Assembly (NCBI GenBank): GCA_934167685.1
Contig: CAKPLQ010000001.1
Coordinates: 30,067-94,066, forward strand
Direction: 5' to 3'
Source: an uncultured Clostridia bacterium
Lineage (GTDB): Bacteria; Bacillota; Clostridia; TANB77; CAG-508
DNA length: 64,000 bases
Every line of letters starts with the position of its first letter. Position 1 is the first letter of the stretch. Made by a program: the position numbers and the translations under genes. The notes below the pieces were generated by a model. That model was given only the letters and a program-made list of their open reading frames with translations, was not told where the DNA came from and did no database searches. This document shows positions 10,044 to 19,262 of the stretch, in pieces.

Positions 10044-10178
10044 GTTTTTCACCTCCTGTTATATATAACATTTAATTGTTTTGTTTAGAAAAAACTATTG
10101 CTTTTTCTAAACTTATGATATACAATTTTTTTGAAAATACACAGGAAATTTTTTGAAAAAAGTTTTAAAATGTTAAAT

Positions 10179-10259
10179 TGCACGTTTGGGACCGGTTCTT
10201 AACGGTGCAGTATTATAATTAGAAAAAATGCACCGTTAAGAACCGGTCCCAACGGTGCA
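10179..10259. repeat. Inverted pair of the 31-bp GGGACCGGTTCT palindromic element (copies 1 and 2)
   Basis: Copy 1 (10179-10209) reads forward and copy 2 (10229-10259) reads in reverse, separated by 19 A/T-rich bases. Each begins TGCAC and ends GTGCA around the invariant 12-base core. The pair can form one long hairpin. It lies just upstream of the ribosome binding site of the HAD phosphatase gene. Confidence 0.95.
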
Positions 10260-10281
10260 AAAAAGAAAGGAAAAAATAATT

Positions 10282-11238
10282 ATGTATAAATTAGCAACAA
10301 TAGACTTAGATGGAACAATGTTAAATCAGTATGGAGTAGTAACAAACAGAACTAAAGAGGCAATAAAGAAAGCCAAAGAAAGAGGAATAGAAACAATAAT
10401 TGCATCAGGCAGGCCAATAGATTCAATAAAGACAATTGCGCAAGAGATTGAAAGTGATAAATATTTTATTTCTGGCAATGGAGCCATAATATATGATATT
10501 CAAAAAGATGAAATTATATACGAAAATACTCTAAAAAAATCGAAAGTTTTAGATATAATCAAAATTTGTGAAGAAAATAGTATATATTATAATATTTATA
10601 CAGAAAAAGAAATATTAGCAAAAAACCTACAGTGCAATGTTTTGTATTACTACAAAGAAAATTTGAACAAAGCAGAAAAGGATAAAACACATATAACTTT
10701 GATTGATGATATATATAAATATATAAGTGAAAGAGAAGAAAAGATTTTGAAAATAACTGTATGTGATAGCACAAGAATAATATTCAATTCAATAATACGA
10801 AAATTAAAAGAAATAGATGAGGTAGAAGTATTGGACGTGTCACATATGTCAAGAAAAATCATAAAGCAAGGAACAGAAGAGATACCAATAGAATATTTTT
10901 ATACCGAAATTTCGGCTAAAAATGTCGATAAATGGAACGCAATACAAGTTTTAAAAGAAATTATGAATATAAAAACAGAGGAAATTATTGCAATAGGTGA
11001 CAACATTAATGATAAAAAAATGATAGAAAATGCAGGATTGGGAATAGCAATGGGGCAAAGTACACCGCAAATAAAAGAAATAGCAAATCAGATTACAGAT
11101 TCGAATTGCGAAGATGGTGTGGCTACGTTTTTAGAAAAGTGCACCGATGAGAACCGGTCCCAACGGTGCAAAAAATTGCACGGCAGAGAACCGGTCCCAA
11201 CGGTGCAAACCTATAATTTTAAGGAAATGCACCGATAA
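10282..11238 (+). CDS. HAD-superfamily phosphatase, Cof/YidA-like, with repeat-derived C-terminus
   Basis: A cytosolic HAD hydrolase of the Cof subfamily (318 residues) that would dephosphorylate sugar or nucleotide phosphates such as FMN or hexose phosphates. Motif I DLDGTML is near residue 7, motif II IIASGRPI near 40, a conserved lysine lies in the middle, and motif IV IGDNINDKKMIENAGLGIAMG is near 240. The family normally ends soon after DGVATFLEK. Here codon 287 falls at 11140, exactly where palindromic repeat copy 3 begins. The last 32 residues are therefore translated from repeat copies 3-5, with the stop inside copy 5. Start ATG 10282 follows AAAGGA; an upstream start at 10255 lies in a repeat. 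The tail is not expected to be functional. Confidence 0.88.
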   Translation: MYKLATIDLDGTMLNQYGVVTNRTKEAIKKAKERGIETIIASGRPIDSIKTIAQEIESDKYFISGNGAIIYDIQKDEIIYENTLKKSKVLDIIKICEENSIYYNIYTEKEILAKNLQCNVLYYYKENLNKAEKDKTHITLIDDIYKYISEREEKILKITVCDSTRIIFNSIIRKLKEIDEVEVLDVSHMSRKIIKQGTEEIPIEYFYTEISAKNVDKWNAIQVLKEIMNIKTEEIIAIGDNINDKKMIENAGLGIAMGQSTPQIKEIANQITDSNCEDGVATFLEKCTDENRSQRCKKLHGREPVPTVQTYNFKEMHR

Positions 11239-11312
11239 GAACCGGTCCCAAACGTGCAAAAAGATGCCAAAAAAACAAAAATGCACGGCAGAGAACCGGT
11301 CCCAACGGTGCA
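11140..11312. repeat. Four same-strand copies of the 31-bp palindromic element (copies 3-6)
   Basis: Copies at 11140-11170, 11177-11207, 11228-11258 and 11282-11312 all read in reverse orientation (AGAACCGGTCCC on the plus strand). Copies 4 and 6 are identical. Spacers are 6, 20 and 23 bases. The cluster covers the 3' end of the HAD gene and the region upstream of the Tad-like operon promoter. Confidence 0.95.
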
Positions 11313-11337
11313 ATATTACAAAAATATTACAAAAATA

Positions 11338-11366
11338 TTAAATTTATATTACAATACATGTATAAT
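11338..11366 (+). promoter_or_regulatory. Candidate promoter of the Tad-like operon
   Basis: A perfect -10 box TATAAT (11361-11366) lies 73 bases upstream of the first gene of the locus. A weak -35 candidate TTAAAT is at 17-base spacing. It follows directly after the cluster of palindromic repeats. The -35 match is poor, so an activator or an alternative sigma factor may be needed. Confidence 0.4.
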
Positions 11367-11439
11367 GTTGATTTTAGATGTAAAAAGAGGTAAAATTAAT
11401 AAAGATAGCAATTAATGCGAAAATAAGGAGGAAATAAAG

Positions 11440-12759
11440 ATGGCGTCAAATCCAATGCAAAGAAAAGCAAGAAATTCATTCTTATTAGGAATGATAATAA
11501 CACTATTAATAGCGGGAGTAATAATAGCTTTATTATTTGTGCAATTAAAACAAAAATCAGATCAATTAAAGGCTGAGGCAAATGCAAAGAGAAATGTGTA
11601 TGTTTTAAACCAGGATGTAAAATCAGGACAAGTTATAACAGAGGATATGTTTACAACACAACAGGTTAATAAAGATGCAATACCAAGTAATGCAACTGCA
11701 ACAGCTTCTGTAATAAGTACGTGGTACGTTCAAACAAAAGATGGAAAAACTTTTAATTCAGATTCTTACAATAACATAACTAATACAACTTTTAGCCAAC
11801 CAACACAAGGGCTATACATAAATGAACCTGATTCAATTTTAGAAGTTGTTGAGATTGATGGAAAAAAGTATAAATGTGTAGATAAATATACAGGCGATAA
11901 GAGTGGACTTGTTGAGGTTTCTTCAAGAGAAGAAGTTTCTCAAGATGATGATGGTGCATATATTGTAGATTCTACAAATAGTTCTGATAAAATTACAAGA
12001 GTATATCAAGAGGCTACAACAGGAGAGTATTATGTGTATAAAATTGATACTGCTTCTATGACAACAGGAAGTACTAAAACAAGAGTGAAAGAGTATTTGC
12101 CTTTGACTAATGTGCCTGTAGTTGCCAAAGTATCTATGAACAAAAATACTGTTGTTACACCATATTTAGTAGTTCAATCTGATGAAGTTGTAACAGATGA
12201 TGTAAGACAACAAGAATATAATATGGTAGTTTTACCTGTGGATTTAATGACAAATGATTACATTGATATAAGATTGATGACACCTACTGGACAAGACTTT
12301 ATTGTAGTATCTAAAGCTAAAGTTGATGTACCAATGAACACAGATGGTACATATGTAACAGATACTATAAGAGTTAATCTAAGAGAAGATGAGATTTTAT
12401 CTATGTCTAGTGCAATAGTAGAAGCTTATGGATTGTTAGGTTCAAAATTATATGCTACAAAATATGTAGAGGCAGGAATGCAAGAACCATCATTACCAAC
12501 ATATACACCAAATGCAGCTGTAACAGCACAAATACAATCTGACCCTAATATCGTATCAGTAGCAAGCGAAGAATTGGCTTCAAGATATTCTGAACCAGCT
12601 AAAAAAGCTAGAAATGATTATTTACAATCTTTGATAAATAATTCAGAAGATTATAATGAAAATATTCAAGACAAGGCAGATGAAAAAATAACAAATCAAA
12701 CTACAGCAAGACAAAAATACTTGGAATCTCTAGCAAATGGTGGAGCAACAACAAATTAA
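11440..12759 (+). CDS. CpaB/RcpC-like SAF-domain membrane protein
   Basis: A 439-residue protein with an N-terminal transmembrane helix (about residues 13-36) and an extracytoplasmic body. Residues 48-75 (VYVLNQDVKSGQVITEDMF) match the SAF domain found in CpaB/RcpC of Tad pilus systems and in FlgA. A second SAF-like half follows near PVVAKVSMNKNTVVTPYLV, separated by an insertion of about 150 residues rich in Thr/Ser. The C-terminal 90 residues are polar with possible coiled coil. CpaB proteins usually bind glycan and help pilus assembly. The place at the head of an operon with TadZ-, TadA- and TadB/C-like genes supports the call. An AAGGAGG site precedes ATG 11440. Confidence 0.65.
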   Translation: MASNPMQRKARNSFLLGMIITLLIAGVIIALLFVQLKQKSDQLKAEANAKRNVYVLNQDVKSGQVITEDMFTTQQVNKDAIPSNATATASVISTWYVQTKDGKTFNSDSYNNITNTTFSQPTQGLYINEPDSILEVVEIDGKKYKCVDKYTGDKSGLVEVSSREEVSQDDDGAYIVDSTNSSDKITRVYQEATTGEYYVYKIDTASMTTGSTKTRVKEYLPLTNVPVVAKVSMNKNTVVTPYLVVQSDEVVTDDVRQQEYNMVVLPVDLMTNDYIDIRLMTPTGQDFIVVSKAKVDVPMNTDGTYVTDTIRVNLREDEILSMSSAIVEAYGLLGSKLYATKYVEAGMQEPSLPTYTPNAAVTAQIQSDPNIVSVASEELASRYSEPAKKARNDYLQSLINNSEDYNENIQDKADEKITNQTTARQKYLESLANGGATTN

Positions 12760-12771
12760 TTAAAACAAAAG

Positions 12772-12803
12772 AGCAAGGGCTGACATTAATAAAAGCCCTT
12801 GCT
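12772..12803 (+). terminator. Intra-operon hairpin after the CpaB-like gene
   Basis: A perfect 10-bp stem (12772-12781 with 12794-12803) and a 12-base loop lie between the CpaB-like gene and the next gene. There is no T run after it, so it more likely acts as an mRNA stability or processing element, or a weak attenuator, than as a full terminator. Confidence 0.45.
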
Positions 12804-12856
12804 ATGTGAAATTTAAAACAAATTTTTAAATTAATGCAAGAAAGGAAAACTAAAAT

Positions 12857-13543
12857 ATGAAAAAAATCGGGTTTATAGGCGCTTGTGATAAGACTAATGT
12901 AATATTAAGTGTAGCTAAAGTTCTAACAATGGCTAACAGAAAAGTTCTAGTGTTGGATAATACTATAACGCAAAAATGCAAATATGTAGTACCAGTTATA
13001 AACCCAACAAAATCATATATTACAACTTATGAAGATATAGATGTTGCAGTAGGGTTTGAAAATTTTGAGAATATAAGACAATATATGGGACTGGATGAAA
13101 ACGAAAACTTTAATTATGATTATATCTTGGTGGATGTAGATAGTTTTGAAGGAATTCAAAAGTTTGGATTACAGTCTGCAGATAAAGCATATTTCGTAAC
13201 ATCATTTGACATGTATTCGTTGAAAAGGGGAGCAGAAATTATAAACCAATTAGGAGTTCCTACTAAAATGACCAGAATATTTTATTCAAAAGATTTATTA
13301 AAAGAAGAAGAAGAATACTTCGATTTTTTAATGTTGGGGTCAAAAGCAATATGGAACGAAGAAAAAGTATATTTTGTTTTAGAAAATGGAGATTGGCCAG
13401 CAATAATGGAAAATGAACGTATTTCTAAAATTAAATTCAAAAACTTGAGCAATGAATATAAGGCAAATATTACTTTTTTAGTAAATGATATAGATGAAGG
13501 AATAGGAAATAAGGCAATAAAGAATATTATAAAAAGTCTTTAA
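12857..13543 (+). CDS. TadZ/MinD-like protein with degenerate P-loop
   Basis: A 228-residue protein with the layout of a MinD/ParA-type protein: a first strand KKIGFIGACDKTNVILSVAKVLTM, then KVLVLDN where the A'-like motif sits, and later DYILVDVDSF. The place of the Walker A lysine is taken by GACDKTN, which departs from the deviant KGGxGKT(S/T) signature. Nucleotide binding is therefore doubtful. TadZ/CpaE proteins localise the pilus machinery at the pole or septum and often have such atypical P-loops. It is the first of two consecutive members, and an AAAGGA site precedes ATG 12857. The TadZ role is inferred from context. Confidence 0.55.
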   Translation: MKKIGFIGACDKTNVILSVAKVLTMANRKVLVLDNTITQKCKYVVPVINPTKSYITTYEDIDVAVGFENFENIRQYMGLDENENFNYDYILVDVDSFEGIQKFGLQSADKAYFVTSFDMYSLKRGAEIINQLGVPTKMTRIFYSKDLLKEEEEYFDFLMLGSKAIWNEEKVYFVLENGDWPAIMENERISKIKFKNLSNEYKANITFLVNDIDEGIGNKAIKNIIKSL

Positions 13544-13559
13544 TTAAAGGAGTTAAGAT

Positions 13560-14426
13560 ATGGCAATTGTAACATTTTGGAATAATGATAGAGAACAATC
13601 CGGAAAGACTCTAACAGCGGTTGCTGTTGCAACTAAAATGGCTATAGAACGCAATTATAAAATTTTATTAATTTCAACAAGTTTTCAAGATACAACATTA
13701 AGAAATTGCTTTTGGGAAAATGAAACGCAAAGAACATTAAAATTGTTTGGAATGAAAAGTAATAATATAGCTGTTGAAACTGGGATTGAGGGACTGGCAA
13801 AACTTATATCAGCAAATAAGTTAACGCCAACTACAATTACAGATTATACAAAAGTAATTTTTAAAGGAAGATTAGAAGTTATAAGTGGATTTATGGGAGC
13901 AAAAGAACTTACTAGAGCGACAAATTATGCAGAATATGAAAAAATACAAAAAATTTATGTTGATTTAATTAAAACAGCCAATCAATACTATGATATGGTA
14001 TTAGTTGACTTAGATAAATATATGCCAGAAGATTTGACAAAAGAAATTTTGAAATTATCAAATTTGAATGTAATAGTTTTCTCTCAGAGAAAAGAAAGCT
14101 TAGACAGATATATGATGTTAAGAGAAAAAGACCCTATAATAAATAGTCCAAAAACTTTGCCAGTTGTTGGAAAGTATATGGATAAAACTAAATATAATAT
14201 GAAAAATATAATGAAATATTTAGGCAATAGAAAAGATTTAAGCGTAATTCCTCTTAATATGTTATATTTTGAAGCTTCAGAAGAAGCAGCAGTACCAGAT
14301 TTGTTTTTAAGATTGCAGAATGTAAAAGACACATCAGATGAAAATTACATTTTTATGCGAGATGTGCTAGAACTTATGGAGAAAATTATAAATAGATTGC
14401 AAGAATTGCAAATGAAAATGAGGTGA
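13560..14426 (+). CDS. ParA/MinD-like ATPase (TadZ/CpaE-like)
   Basis: A 288-residue P-loop protein. The N-terminus AIVTFWNNDREQSGKTLTAVAVATKMA holds a recognisable Walker A-like element (EQSGKTLT) lacking the usual paired glycines. It is followed by KILLISTSFQDTTL and, near residue 145, YDMVLVDLDKYMP, equivalent to Walker B. It lies 16 bases after its smaller relative and 4 bases before the TadA-like ATPase gene, whose ribosome binding site overlaps its stop. It would be expected to position or regulate the assembly ATPase at the membrane. Unlike the upstream copy, the Lys-Thr of the P-loop is kept, so ATP binding is plausible. Confidence 0.6.
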   Translation: MAIVTFWNNDREQSGKTLTAVAVATKMAIERNYKILLISTSFQDTTLRNCFWENETQRTLKLFGMKSNNIAVETGIEGLAKLISANKLTPTTITDYTKVIFKGRLEVISGFMGAKELTRATNYAEYEKIQKIYVDLIKTANQYYDMVLVDLDKYMPEDLTKEILKLSNLNVIVFSQRKESLDRYMMLREKDPIINSPKTLPVVGKYMDKTKYNMKNIMKYLGNRKDLSVIPLNMLYFEASEEAAVPDLFLRLQNVKDTSDENYIFMRDVLELMEKIINRLQELQMKMR

Positions 14427-14430
14427 AAAA

Positions 14431-16350
14431 ATGACGCTAACTAATATATTATTAACAATAGTTGTTATAATACTTGCCGGAGGAGGCATAGCATATTTTG
14501 TAAAAAGAAATAAAAATGCCGAAGTTGAAGAACAAATAGAAAAAGACGAGAAAACATATACTTTAGATGCTATGAGAAACTATATTAAAAAGAGATTAGA
14601 CGAAATAACTAAAGTAAACTTGTATGATATTGGATTGTCAGAAGAGGAATTAAAACGTAGAAAAAACAAAAAGTACGCATTAAAAAAGGCCTTAAAAGGT
14701 TGTACTTATGGAGACGTTAATGACAAAAGATATGTAAAAGAGCTTATTTCAGATTTATTATCAAAAGAGTATGGTGTAAATGAAGCCAATATATCAAGTG
14801 CAATTCCATTTGATATGCCATCATTACTAACATCTCAAGATAAATTTGATATATTAATATATGTCTATAAAAAAGAATTTGGATATGAAGCATTAACACA
14901 ATTGATAAAAAGATATAACTTAGCAACTTTAAAATATTTAGAAGGTGAAACAAAACCTTGTTATGTAATAACAGATGATGAGATTGATCAAATATTTGAA
15001 AAAGAAAAAATCACATTGTCATTCCAAGATAAACTAGAAGTTGTAGTACAAAGAATATATCAACATTATAAAGGTTATAGCTCAATAGATGAGATAAGAG
15101 ATATGAACATAGATGGTGTATCTGGTGGTGTATCTGGTTTACCAGAAAGCTTTTTAAGCCAAGTAGCACAAACAGATGGAGATTATTTAGACCAAGTAGC
15201 TGAACACAAAGTACCAAGAGCTTGTGACAGTATATGGATATTCTTCCAAGGTAAATCAATACGTTTAGCATTCTTATCATTTGGCACAGAATCAGAATTA
15301 AAAAGAGTATGTCAAAATATTTATAAATACAATAACCCAGGACAGTTATCAGATACAAATGGTTATAAAATCAATGAAATGAAAGATGGTTCTCGTGTTG
15401 TTGTAGTAAGACCATCAATGTCAGAAACATGGGCATTCTTTGTAAGAAAGTTCGATGTAAAAAGAGCAACAGTTGAACAATGGACTGGTAACATGCCAGG
15501 AAATGATAAAGTAATTGATTTACTAAAATTCTTAGTAAAAGGAGCAAGAATTACATCAATCACTGGTGAGCAGGGTTGTGGTAAAACAACACTACTTATG
15601 GGTATGATTGAAAATATATATGAAACAATGAACTTACGTATTACAGAAACTGCTTTCGAGTTGCACTTAAGAAAAGTTTATCCAACAAGAAACATTTTGT
15701 CAATGCGTGAAACAGATACAATATCTGGACAAGAGTGTTTGGACGTACAGAAAAAAACTGACGGTTCTGTAAACATCATAGGTGAGGTTGCAACAGACCC
15801 CGTAGCATCTTGGATGATTCAATCTGCACAGGTTGCATCTAAATTTACATTATTTACTCACCATGCTAAAACATTCCCAGACTTAGTAACTGCACTACGT
15901 AACTCAATGTTAAGAGCTGGAGTATTCAAAAATGAAAAAACAGCAGAAGAGCAAGTAGTTCAAGTACTAAATTTCGACATACATCTACAAAAAGACTTTA
16001 GAGGTAGAAGATACATAGAAAGAGTAACAGAATGTATTCCAATTGTAGACCAAAAGACATATGATTATGACTATAAAGGTGAAAAAACTATGGATGGAAA
16101 AGTTCAAAAATTCTTTGAAAATGCAACAACATATTTCTCAAAAGTAACAGAGCAAAATCTATATAGATATCAAAATATATTGGAATATGTAGATGGAGAA
16201 TATCAAATAACAAATAAAATAACAGATAAAAACTTAGCAGAAATGAGAGCTAATATGGACGAATCTGATATAGAAGAATTTGACAGCTTTGTTGATACAT
16301 ATTGGGGAGACCAAATTAGAAAAGAAAAAAAGGCTAAAGTGCAGAAGTAG
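14431..16350 (+). CDS. TadA/CpaF-type secretion ATPase with N-terminal membrane anchor
   Basis: A 639-residue ATPase of the type II/IV secretion superfamily, expected to form a hexamer that powers filament assembly at the inner face of the membrane. Walker A GEQGCGKTTL starts near residue 379. The Walker B region NIIGEVATDP lies near 450, and a His-rich element FTHHAKTFPDLVTALRNSM follows. Unusually for this family, residues 3-25 form a transmembrane helix, so the ATPase seems tethered. The first 350 residues are mostly family-unspecific helical linker. It stands between the TadZ-like and TadB/C-like genes. The alternative, a conjugation-type VirB11 protein, is disfavoured by context. Confidence 0.85.
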   Translation: MTLTNILLTIVVIILAGGGIAYFVKRNKNAEVEEQIEKDEKTYTLDAMRNYIKKRLDEITKVNLYDIGLSEEELKRRKNKKYALKKALKGCTYGDVNDKRYVKELISDLLSKEYGVNEANISSAIPFDMPSLLTSQDKFDILIYVYKKEFGYEALTQLIKRYNLATLKYLEGETKPCYVITDDEIDQIFEKEKITLSFQDKLEVVVQRIYQHYKGYSSIDEIRDMNIDGVSGGVSGLPESFLSQVAQTDGDYLDQVAEHKVPRACDSIWIFFQGKSIRLAFLSFGTESELKRVCQNIYKYNNPGQLSDTNGYKINEMKDGSRVVVVRPSMSETWAFFVRKFDVKRATVEQWTGNMPGNDKVIDLLKFLVKGARITSITGEQGCGKTTLLMGMIENIYETMNLRITETAFELHLRKVYPTRNILSMRETDTISGQECLDVQKKTDGSVNIIGEVATDPVASWMIQSAQVASKFTLFTHHAKTFPDLVTALRNSMLRAGVFKNEKTAEEQVVQVLNFDIHLQKDFRGRRYIERVTECIPIVDQKTYDYDYKGEKTMDGKVQKFFENATTYFSKVTEQNLYRYQNILEYVDGEYQITNKITDKNLAEMRANMDESDIEEFDSFVDTYWGDQIRKEKKAKVQK

Positions 16351-16379
16351 TAAATAAACATAGGAGGTGTTCTTAGAAC

Positions 16380-18449
16380 ATGAGTACTCAAATGCTAAAA
16401 TATATAATGATTATAACAGTTGTATTGTTTGTAGGAATCATTATAGCATATGTAATTTTAAAAAAGATGATGGGAAAATCAGAATATGCAAAGATGAAGA
16501 AACTACAAGAAGGAACAAAGGCTGACGGATTTTCATCAGATATATTATACCAAAAAATATATATAACGCTTATTAGGACACCTTTTCTAAAAAGATATTT
16601 ATTCAAATTAAGAAGAAGACTAGAAATAGTCAATATAGATGATGAATATACAACCAGAAAAGAAGCAGCGCAAATAATGACAAAAGCAATATTAATATTC
16701 TTTTTTATAGCGTTGCTAACCATTCTTATTACACACAATAACTGGTTATTAATGTCAATATTATTGATTTTTGAGTTATTTATTGTAGATACAATGGTAC
16801 AAGGAATGGTTGATAAAATTGATAATAACTTACTTAAAGAGCAGATAGATTTCTTTGCAGAAATAAGACATGCTTACCATGAGTATAACATGGTTGAAGA
16901 AGCAATTTATCAAGTATCACTTGATGATGAAAAAAATGTTTCTAAACAAGGTGAAAAAATATATGAAATATTATGTTCAGATGACCCAGAAACAGAATTA
17001 GAAAAATATTATGATGTAGCACCAAATGATTATTTAAAAGAATTTGCTGGTATATCTTATTTAACACAAGAATTTGGAGATAGAAGAGGAGATGACGGTT
17101 CTTCTTTATATCTAAAAAATGTTGATAATATAACACAAGAAATGCAATTAGAGATATTAAAAAGAGATAAATTGAACTATGTATTCCAGAGTTTAACATT
17201 TATTTCAATAGCTCCAGTATTGCTATTGGAACCATTAAAATCTTGGGCAGTATCGAACTTCTATTTTACAACAAGTTTTTATAATGACAAATTAGGATTA
17301 GTAGCACAGATTTTAATAGTACTTTTAACAGTAGTGTCATACATAATGACAAGAAAATTAAAAGATAATGGTGGTGTTCAAGTACAAATATCTCATAATG
17401 ACCACCCATGGCAAGAAAAAGTATACAAAATACCAGTATTAAAACAAGCAATAAATTGTTTTATACCAAAGCCGGGAACTAAAGATTATAGAACAATGCA
17501 ACAACTTATGAAAGATTCGGCATCAAAAGCTAAAATGGAATGGATTTACATTAACAGATTAGCACTGACAATTGTTACATTTATATGTTCAATATTTTTC
17601 TTTATAATATTACATAAAGTAGCAATTAATTATGTTTATACAAATCCTACAACAGAACAAACTGTGCTGGGGTCTTTGTCGGAAAAGAACCAGAAAAAAG
17701 CAGAAGACTTAACTAAGCAAGATAACTACTTCTTAGACAAATTAAAAGGAGACTTAAAAATAACTCAAGACAAAGTTGAAAGAGAAATGATAAAATCTCC
17801 ATATTATGAAGAAGATGATAAAAATTTAGAAACAGATGCAAAAAGAATAATGACTAAATTAAAAGTTGTAAATTCTGAGCAAATGCAGTGGTTTGAAATA
17901 TTATTAGCTTGCGGGTTTGCTTTAATTGGATATATGGCACCTGTTTGGATGATGTATTTCCAAAAATTCATGAGAAAGCTAGAAATGGAAAATGAAGTAA
18001 TGCAGTTCCAAACAATTATATTAATGCTTATGAAAATAGAGAGAATAAGTGTAGAAATGATTTTGGAATGGCTAGAAAGATATGCAAATATTTATAAAGA
18101 GCCTATCTCTAGGTGTGTAAATAATTACGAAGCAGGAGCATGGGAAGCATTAGAAGAGCTTAAAAACTCTGTAACAAATCAAGATATGATAAGAATTGTA
18201 GAAAGTCTACAAGCAGCAGTAGAAAAAATACCAATCAAAGAAGCATTTGATGAATTAGATGCAGATAGAGATTATCACCAACAAAAGAGAAAAGATACTA
18301 ATGACCAATTAGTATCAAGAAAAGGCTTAATAGGAAAGGGTGTAGGCTTTGCACCAATGATTTGTTTATTTGTGGGATATTTGATTATACCATTAGTTGT
18401 AATAGGTATGACGTCTATGTCATCTACATTTACTCAATTAGGTGCTTAA
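16380..18449 (+). CDS. Type II secretion F-domain protein, apparent TadB-TadC fusion
   Basis: A 689-residue polytopic membrane protein, about twice the length of a single TadB or TadC. Two similar cytoplasmic helical blocks are visible: DFFAEIRHAYHEYNMVEEAIYQVS near residue 160, and QTIILMLMKIERISVEMILEWLERY near residue 545. Each is followed by its own pair of transmembrane helices, as in the T2SSF family. Seven hydrophobic segments can be counted (starting about 5, 100, 262, 300, 395, 500 and 650). This is best explained as both halves of the inner-membrane platform on one chain. AGGAGGTG precedes ATG 16380. It would bind the TadA-like ATPase and guide the pilin-like subunits. Confidence 0.75.
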   Translation: MSTQMLKYIMIITVVLFVGIIIAYVILKKMMGKSEYAKMKKLQEGTKADGFSSDILYQKIYITLIRTPFLKRYLFKLRRRLEIVNIDDEYTTRKEAAQIMTKAILIFFFIALLTILITHNNWLLMSILLIFELFIVDTMVQGMVDKIDNNLLKEQIDFFAEIRHAYHEYNMVEEAIYQVSLDDEKNVSKQGEKIYEILCSDDPETELEKYYDVAPNDYLKEFAGISYLTQEFGDRRGDDGSSLYLKNVDNITQEMQLEILKRDKLNYVFQSLTFISIAPVLLLEPLKSWAVSNFYFTTSFYNDKLGLVAQILIVLLTVVSYIMTRKLKDNGGVQVQISHNDHPWQEKVYKIPVLKQAINCFIPKPGTKDYRTMQQLMKDSASKAKMEWIYINRLALTIVTFICSIFFFIILHKVAINYVYTNPTTEQTVLGSLSEKNQKKAEDLTKQDNYFLDKLKGDLKITQDKVEREMIKSPYYEEDDKNLETDAKRIMTKLKVVNSEQMQWFEILLACGFALIGYMAPVWMMYFQKFMRKLEMENEVMQFQTIILMLMKIERISVEMILEWLERYANIYKEPISRCVNNYEAGAWEALEELKNSVTNQDMIRIVESLQAAVEKIPIKEAFDELDADRDYHQQKRKDTNDQLVSRKGLIGKGVGFAPMICLFVGYLIIPLVVIGMTSMSSTFTQLGA

Positions 18450-18463
18450 ACATGGAGGTTTAG

Positions 18464-19246
18464 ATGGAGAATGTAACAAAGGCACTGCTTATAGCTGCTG
18501 GAATACTATTAGCAATTATGATTTTAACTTTACTCATAGTATTCTGGGGACAATTATCAGGATATTATACGCAACAACATAATGATAAAATTGTTGAACA
18601 AGAGGCTAAAATCAATGCAAAATTTGAAAATTATAATGGACAAACAATAAGAGGAAATGAATTAGTTTCAGTTATGAATATGGTTATCGACTATAATAAT
18701 GCTGTAGCAGAAATGGACGGATTTGATAAAGTAATTATGTCTGTTGATTTTAAAGGATGCCAGAACAAATCAAAAGATAATTTTAAATATAGTGATTCAG
18801 ATAGAAGCATATTTTCTGGAAACATTCTTACAAATTCACAATCAAGTGATGCAAATTTAAAAAATGTAGCAAATATTCCAGAGACAATACGTTTAAAGTT
18901 ACAAAATGCAGGATTTGATAATGTTACTGATGCACAACTTCAAAAATTGTCTGCAAATATATATAATATTGTAAATATCAATTCTGCAGATACAAATGGT
19001 ATTAATACCAGAAACAGAAAACTTCAAAATATTCTTTTATTAAGTGATGATGAAGTAAGAGCATTATCAGCGTCAAAAATTTCTACAATAGAAGAAGTAA
19101 CTAAACAATATTATCAATATACACAATTTAAAAGAGCTATGTTTAAGTGCACAGGTGTTGAACACAATACAACCGGAAATGCAAGAGTAAATAAAATAAC
19201 ATTTGATATAGTATTATTAGATAATGGAAGTGCAAAATTTAATTAA
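18464..19246 (+). CDS. Pilin-like protein 1, single N-terminal helix (MEN family)
   Basis: A 260-residue protein beginning MENVTKALLIAAGILLAIMIL, a hydrophobic helix starting right at the N-terminus without a prepilin leader or Gly-Phe cleavage site. After the helix comes a polar stalk and the motif KFENYNGQTIRGNELVSVMNMVIDYNN, which recurs in shortened form in the proteins at 19757 and 20252. The C-terminus (NARVNKITFDIVLLDNG) looks like a terminal beta-strand. This layout copies mature type IV pilins or pseudopilins: helix plus small extracellular domain. GGAGG precedes ATG 18464. The gene directly follows the TadB-TadC-like gene. A filament subunit role is inferred from position and topology; no homologue was searched. 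Confidence 0.6.
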   Translation: MENVTKALLIAAGILLAIMILTLLIVFWGQLSGYYTQQHNDKIVEQEAKINAKFENYNGQTIRGNELVSVMNMVIDYNNAVAEMDGFDKVIMSVDFKGCQNKSKDNFKYSDSDRSIFSGNILTNSQSSDANLKNVANIPETIRLKLQNAGFDNVTDAQLQKLSANIYNIVNINSADTNGINTRNRKLQNILLLSDDEVRALSASKISTIEEVTKQYYQYTQFKRAMFKCTGVEHNTTGNARVNKITFDIVLLDNGSAKFN

Positions 19247-19262
19247 TTGAAAGGATACTTGT

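Noticed and set aside
11140..11312. Four regularly placed 31-bp repeats that at first look like a short CRISPR array
   Set aside because: Spacers are only 6, 20 and 23 bases and A/T-rich, the repeats are palindromic and also occur singly and as inverted pairs elsewhere, and no cas gene is in the window.
11131..11341. Short open frames on both strands across the repeat cluster
   Set aside because: They arise from the repeat sequence itself, have no ribosome binding sites and translate into repeated NRSQRC-like peptides.
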